DNA of 64,000 nucleotides, taken from the NCBI GenBank assembly GCA_902363335.1, contig CABIZV010000008.1, positions 218,083-282,082 on the forward strand, written 5' to 3'. The DNA comes from Enterobacteriaceae bacterium (GTDB lineage: Bacteria; Pseudomonadota; Gammaproteobacteria; Enterobacterales; Enterobacteriaceae). Positions within the stretch are counted from its first letter, which is position 1; every line of letters starts with the position of its first letter. The translations under genes were made by a program, and so were the position numbers. Below the pieces are notes generated by a model that saw nothing but the letters and a program-made list of their open reading frames with translations, was not told the origin of the DNA and did no database searches. Positions 60,176-64,000 of the stretch are shown in pieces.

Positions 60176-60303
60176 GTAGAGAACCTTATTAAAAGCAGAA
60201 AATATAATAATCTGTCATCACAACTGTTTATTTTGCCGGTAAAAATTATGAATTGAATCCTGGTTGTTACGCTAACATTATCAATATCCCTTTTCAAATA
60301 TTG

Positions 60304-60875
60304 TTATTTTGTCAATCCACGAACAAATGCTCGCCTAAAAGTCCAGGTAAGAGCATGTAAATCTTGACGCAGATTTATCGGAATTTCCTTACATCTCGTT
60401 GTAGGACTTACAGCATTTTGAACAGCATGATGAGGTGTATGGGTAGCATTAAGTCCTGTTTTACCATTACGATAACTTGAAGAACTATATGTCCCAACAT
60501 ATAGATCCTCCCCCGGACCTGCTAATAATCCCGGAGGATCAATATAGCCAAGCGGATTGGGTACGTATGCATAGTTGTTTATGCCCCCGCCAGCCCTATC
60601 GGGTCTGCACAAAGATACTGCCCTGTCTCGCAATCATAGTACCGGAAGCGGTTATAGCGCAGCCCCGATTCCCCATCCTGACCCGGAAAATGCAGGCGAC
60701 ATGAGAGACTGTCATCGTTCGTGCTTTCCTCCCGGCCCCAGAGCTATTGCTTACCCTGCCAGACAATCATGCCATCTTCGATCAGCAATTTCCGAATATA
60801 CCCAAGTGTATCCGTCACTGCATAGTACAGTTGTCTTTCTTATAATGCGCAATAGGTGTAAAACTTCTCAGCTCT
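60304..60875 (-). pseudogene. decayed Rhs core tail with truncated C-terminal toxin
   Basis: Read on the minus strand, this copies the end of the Rhs gene at 62194: SFTPIAHYKK, GKQ-stop-LWGREE, RFRYYDCETGQYLCADPIGL, then the toxin start LAGPGEDLYVGTY and DLHALTWTF. It is broken by a frameshift near 60833, a TAG inside GKQ/LWGRE, a one-base loss in a G-run near 60588 and a TAA at 60304-60306 that replaces the Glu codon after RGLTK. Similarity to the intact toxin continues for about 25 nt past this stop (CAATATTTGAAAAGGGATAT) and then ends. The toxin part is diverged from the downstream copy, so it is an older or different allele, not a recent duplication. Confidence 0.85.
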
Positions 60876-60923
60876 TGGATAGTTTGTCTGATGATCTCCA
60901 GATTGAATACACAACCTTTTAGA

Positions 60924-61034
60924 TTAAAAAAATTCATCAACTATATATATCCTATCATTCTCGCCGCCATAGCTTTTAGACACACAAACTTTTTTTCCTC
61001 TAAGGCCTAAATTAGAAACGTATTTCTTAATCAT
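60924..61034 (-). CDS. 36-residue ORF with good ribosome-binding site
   Basis: The product begins MIKKYVSNLGLRGKKVCVSK and ends DRIYIVDEFF; it is basic in the first half. TTTGAGG stands seven nt before the ATG, and the start lies 12 bp after the preceding gene's stop, so translation is plausible. It may be a small protein of its own or the 5' end of a truncated immunity or toxin gene. The family is not recognised. Confidence 0.45.
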   Translation of the reverse strand: MIKKYVSNLGLRGKKVCVSKSYGGENDRIYIVDEFF

Positions 61035-61046
61035 TTTTACCTCAAA

Positions 61047-61770
61047 TTACTCATACTCTCTTAACTCTAATAAAGGTAATAGCCAATTTTTTCTTTTAGA
61101 AATGTAAATATTTGGACTTATACAGCCAAGTTCTTCTATATCACCCCAATCCACAATGCTTACACATATAAAATACTCATTAAAATCCAACCCTGGAACT
61201 AATTTAGCATTGACGATTGCTTCATCAACTAGTTTTATTGCTTGCTCGAGTAATATTTCATTTCTTTTATCGAAGCTATATTTTTTGATGAAGTCAATAT
61301 ATGACCACCGAGAAGTGACACTTTCCGGCAGCTTTTCACCGTTCTGGCGCATCAGTTCCCGCACGCCGTCCGGGCGGCTGATTTCCTCCACGCTGCCCAG
61401 CGGTCCTGCATGATTTTTACTGTGGCGGAACTGTGTGGTGAAGCCTAATGGGTCTTTCACACTCAGCAGACGACCCAGAATATCCTGCTCTGTCTGCGTC
61501 ACGCCGCCATCTGGCGCGACTGCCTCCCGCACCTGATGTAGCACATCGTGGCTCCAGCGCCAGGTGGCCCCGCCCGGCATAATCCGCGCCAGTAAATCAC
61601 CCTGTTCGCTTTAGCTGAACTGCTGCTGTCGGCCCTGCGGGGCGGTCAGGCAGACCATACTGCCGCCAGACCTGATTACCCGGTATAGTCAACCGGGTGA
61701 GTTGACCGTGTTCGTTGTAGCCGTAATAGAGCCTGTAGCTGCCTGAAGGATAAACACTGTTGTTAGTACT
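61047..61770 (-). pseudogene. Rhs core fragment fused in frame to an immunity-like C-terminus
   Basis: The upstream part (about 61770-61590) encodes Rhs repeats (YRLYYGYNEHGQLTRLTIPGNQVWRQYG) but contains a frameshift near 61650 and a TAA in FS-stop-SEQGDLLARI. The open part, from 61580, continues the Rhs core (PGGATWRWSHDVLHQVREAV to GEKLPESVT) and at about 61313 switches in frame to unrelated sequence (SRWSYIDFIKKYSFDKRNEI to LLPLLELREYE). The latter looks like the C-terminal two thirds of a small acidic immunity-type protein. A fused product of up to 177 residues could still be made, but the piece as a whole is a relic. Confidence 0.75.
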
Positions 61771-61774
61771 ATCA

Positions 61775-62191
61775 TTATTTCTCGATACACTCTAAAGCAC
61801 TTCTTGCCATAAATTGAATATCTTCATCATCAAATTCCAAGGAAATATTCAGTCCATCGACTAATCTTCGATCGGAGAACGCTATAGCCAACTGTGTTAC
61901 CCAATATCTAACACTCTTTACCGTAGAAGTATCTTCCAATACATTAGAGATATTAATTATAACGTCATCAGAATTACATTTATCAAAAACATCTTCAACT
62001 AGTTGATATACTCCAAAACTATCACCATCGCCAAAAGAACGCATGAGTAATGGGATAGCATCCACATCAGGATTATTAACAAAAAAGACTCTTACATCAT
62101 TGTACTTATCTATAATATCCTGAGTTAAATCATTATCAGATGGCATGGGCTGATGTGATTCTAAAAATTTTAAGGCTTCTTTTTTGTTCAT
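61775..62191 (-). CDS. putative immunity protein for the adjacent Rhs toxin
   Basis: This acidic protein of 138 residues starts MNKKEALKFLESHQPMPSDND. Its start lies 2 bp from the stop of the Rhs gene, the usual place of an Rhs immunity gene; eight more codons are open upstream, overlapping rhs. The second half has HEAT-like helical repeats (DDVIINISNVLEDTSTVKSVRYWVTQLAIAFSDRRLVDGL, DEDIQFMARSALECIEK), as in several Rhs immunity proteins such as YibA. It should bind and neutralise the preceding C-terminal toxin in the cytoplasm. Confidence 0.8.
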   Translation of the reverse strand: MNKKEALKFLESHQPMPSDNDLTQDIIDKYNDVRVFFVNNPDVDAIPLLMRSFGDGDSFGVYQLVEDVFDKCNSDDVIINISNVLEDTSTVKSVRYWVTQLAIAFSDRRLVDGLNISLEFDDEDIQFMARSALECIEK

Positions 62192-62193
62192 GT

Positions 62194-64000
62194 TTATATT
62201 CCTAATGACTCCCAAAGTTTTTTGTTTTGTCTGGCTAATTCATATAATTGTTCAGTGATTAATTTCTTATCATAGCCTGCATTTGTTAAAATTTTCCTTA
62301 AATCGTCTATATCCCTTTTCAAATATTGTTCTTTTGTCAATCCACGTAAAAATTTTCGATTAAAAGTCCAGGTGAGAGCGTGTAAATCCTTACGCAGATT
62401 AATAGTAATACCCTTACAATGTGACGTAGGACTGACTGCATTCTGAATGGCATGATGAGGCGAATGAGTTGGCCTGAGTCCTGAGTTCTTATTTGCATTA
62501 TAAGAAGAACCATATGTACCAACATATAAATCCTCCCCTGGGCCTGCCAACAATCCTAGAGGATCAATCCAGTTAAACGGGTTACAAACATACCCATAGG
62601 GGTTTATTCCCCCGCTCAGCCCTATCGGATCTGCACAAAGATACTGCCCTGTCTCGCAATCATAGTACCGGAACCGATTGTAATACAACCCCGATTCTTC
62701 ATCTTCATACTGCCCCGGAAAGCGCAGGCTGCAGGTGGTGGCATCTTCCTTATTCCGGTTTTCTTCACGGCCCCAGAGTCGCTGCTTACCCCGCCAGACA
62801 ATGATGCCATCTTCGGTCAGCAACTCCTGAATGCGGCCCACCGTATCCGTCACTGTATAGTGCAGTTGTTCTTTCTCATAACGTGCCAGCGGCGTAAAGC
62901 TTCCCGGCTCGTATATCCAGCGAATGGCATTTTCATATTCCGGCGTATCATCAGTACTGACCGGGATTTCTTCGGTGAGCTGGTCGCCGTTCCAGTGAAA
63001 GTCTGTTCCCGGCTTGTCCCGGTTCGTGCAGCGCTTGCTGATTCGTCTGCCAAACGGGTCATATTTATATTCCCAGCGTTCGCCTTCCGGCGTTTCCAGT
63101 CCGGTAAGTTGACTTCTGGCATCCCAGCGGTAGCGCCAGGTGAGTGGACGGTAGCCGCCTTTATCGACCAGTTTCTCAGTCAGACGACCGTTAACATCGT
63201 ATTTCCAGGTGATACCGTGCTCATTGACCACCCGGACAAATTTCCCTTCCTCCGGCCTTCCGGTATCCGGGTTAATCCGGAGCGTTGAGTGTCGCCATTC
63301 TTTATGCTCACGCGAGACTACCCGACCATGCTGTTGATGCTGATGTGTCTCGCTTTCCAGTACCTCATTGACCCACGTCTGGCGGCGGGTGATATTGAGG
63401 TTACTGTCGTAGGTGAAGCGCTCCTCACGCATCGGCGTCTTACCGCTGCCCGTCCAGGTGGCATGGCTTATCTGGTCGTTCGCTGTCACGCTGTTGACCA
63501 TCGTCCCGCGCAGCGTGTCCGATATCATCGTCAGGTTATAGGCTTTGTCGTACAGCCACTGGCGTTTCAGGTCTTTGTTCCTGGCCTGCGGCTCTGTCTG
63601 GCTGCCCACGCGCTGCGTTGTCAGCATCCCGGTCTGCGTGTAGCCCAGACGCTGGTAAAACCCAGCCTCGCTTTTTCTCGATGTTTCCTGGCCGCGCAGG
63701 TCGTATTCGAATATCAGTGGCGTATGGTCGGCTATCTGCCACGATGTCAGCTCACCCATTAACCCGCGAGTGAAATGTTCAGTGATGCCTGCGGTGGTGC
63801 GTTGCGCCACCGTGTCCAGTTCAGCGTCGTGGCCGTATTCCGTCCGTCTGCCGTTAATCGTTTCGGCTGTTAACCGGCTGGCATCATCATATTCATAGGT
63901 GACGGTGACGGTATCATTTTTCGCTTCCACCAGGCGACACAGCGTGTCGAAACGGAAGGTGGTGGCACTGAGCGTGCGGTCGCTGTCGCCCTGTGTCACT
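62194..64000 (-). CDS. Rhs polymorphic toxin, C-terminal 601 residues (5' end beyond the window)
   Basis: This is the end of a large Rhs/YD-repeat protein, which encloses a toxin in a cage and is commonly delivered by type VI secretion. YD repeats such as YEYDDASRLTAETINGRRTEYGHD and KYDPFGRRISKR are followed by the hyperconserved core end RYYDCETGQYLCADPIGLSGGINPYGYVCNPFNWIDPLGL. The last 118 residues (about 62197-62550) are the variable toxin, lower in GC. It holds THSPHHAIQNAV and DLHALTWTF, a His-rich pattern suggesting a metal-dependent nuclease (inference). The neighbouring gene is its probable immunity. The N-terminal part, delivery domain and start are not in the window. Confidence 0.92.
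   Translation of the reverse strand, partial: VTQGDSDRTLSATTFRFDTLCRLVEAKNDTVTVTYEYDDASRLTAETINGRRTEYGHDAELDTVAQRTTAGITEHFTRGLMGELTSWQIADHTPLIFEYDLRGQETSRKSEAGFYQRLGYTQTGMLTTQRVGSQTEPQARNKDLKRQWLYDKAYNLTMISDTLRGTMVNSVTANDQISHATWTGSGKTPMREERFTYDSNLNITRRQTWVNEVLESETHQHQQHGRVVSREHKEWRHSTLRINPDTGRPEEGKFVRVVNEHGITWKYDVNGRLTEKLVDKGGYRPLTWRYRWDARSQLTGLETPEGERWEYKYDPFGRRISKRCTNRDKPGTDFHWNGDQLTEEIPVSTDDTPEYENAIRWIYEPGSFTPLARYEKEQLHYTVTDTVGRIQELLTEDGIIVWRGKQRLWGREENRNKEDATTCSLRFPGQYEDEESGLYYNRFRYYDCETGQYLCADPIGLSGGINPYGYVCNPFNWIDPLGLLAGPGEDLYVGTYGSSYNANKNSGLRPTHSPHHAIQNAVSPTSHCKGITINLRKDLHALTWTFNRKFLRGLTKEQYLKRDIDDLRKILTNAGYDKKLITEQLYELARQNKKLWESLGI

Noticed and set aside
1..64000. tRNA genes, rRNA, CRISPR arrays, integrases or insertion sequences at island borders
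   Set aside because: None could be recognised; the islands show no tRNA or direct-repeat borders that I can see.

Overview
The window is chromosomal DNA of a member of the Enterobacteriaceae close to Escherichia, Citrobacter and Salmonella. From position 1 to about 47.6 kb most genes are recognisable counterparts of one E. coli K-12 neighbourhood in matching order (ygiB, tolC, nudF, yqiB, cpdA, yqiA, parE, ygiN, mdaB, qseC, qseB, ygiW, parC, plsC, ftsP, ygiQ, yqhH, yqhG, dkgA, yqhD, yqhC, yghB, metC, exbB, exbD, yqhA, yghZ, yghW, yghU, gss), with classic REP/BIME elements between genes. I cannot name the species from sequence alone.

This backbone is interrupted by accessory blocks. (1) Between parE and ygiN (about 6.5-15.5 kb) lies a carbohydrate island: a TRAP transporter (dctPQM-type), an AraC-family regulator, a DUF2264 protein, a LacY-like oligosaccharide symporter and a GH88 unsaturated glucuronyl hydrolase whose two catalytic aspartates are visible. 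A KdgR-type box precedes the TRAP genes and a CRP-like site precedes the DUF2264 gene. The set reads as uptake and cleavage of unsaturated uronate-containing oligosaccharides. A Kbp-like BON-LysM gene closes the block. (2) Between exbD and yqhA (34.9-41.0 kb) are a chemoreceptor without a periplasmic sensor domain, a xyloside symporter/beta-xylosidase pair (xynTB) behind an operator-like palindrome, and three uncharacterised small genes. (3) From 46.4 kb on come a class I aminotransferase, an unannotated 29-residue membrane protein and a YdeP-type molybdopterin oxidoreductase.

(4) At 50.9-58.3 kb is a complete type 1-like fimbrial operon, fimAICDFGH, preceded by a LuxR-type regulator instead of fimB/fimE recombinases. 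FimH keeps nearly all mannose-pocket residues but has Lys in place of Tyr137 of the tyrosine gate. A perfect FNR box lies in the AT-rich region upstream. (5) At 58.9-64.0 kb is an Rhs polymorphic-toxin locus: an Rhs core running off the right edge with a 118-residue C-terminal toxin and its immunity gene, followed by decayed Rhs copies, one of which carries a truncated relative of the same toxin without its immunity gene. There is also an in-frame Rhs/immunity-like fusion, a 36-codon ORF, a DUF4225-type protein and a small membrane protein.

No tRNA, rRNA, CRISPR array, integrase or insertion sequence was recognised.
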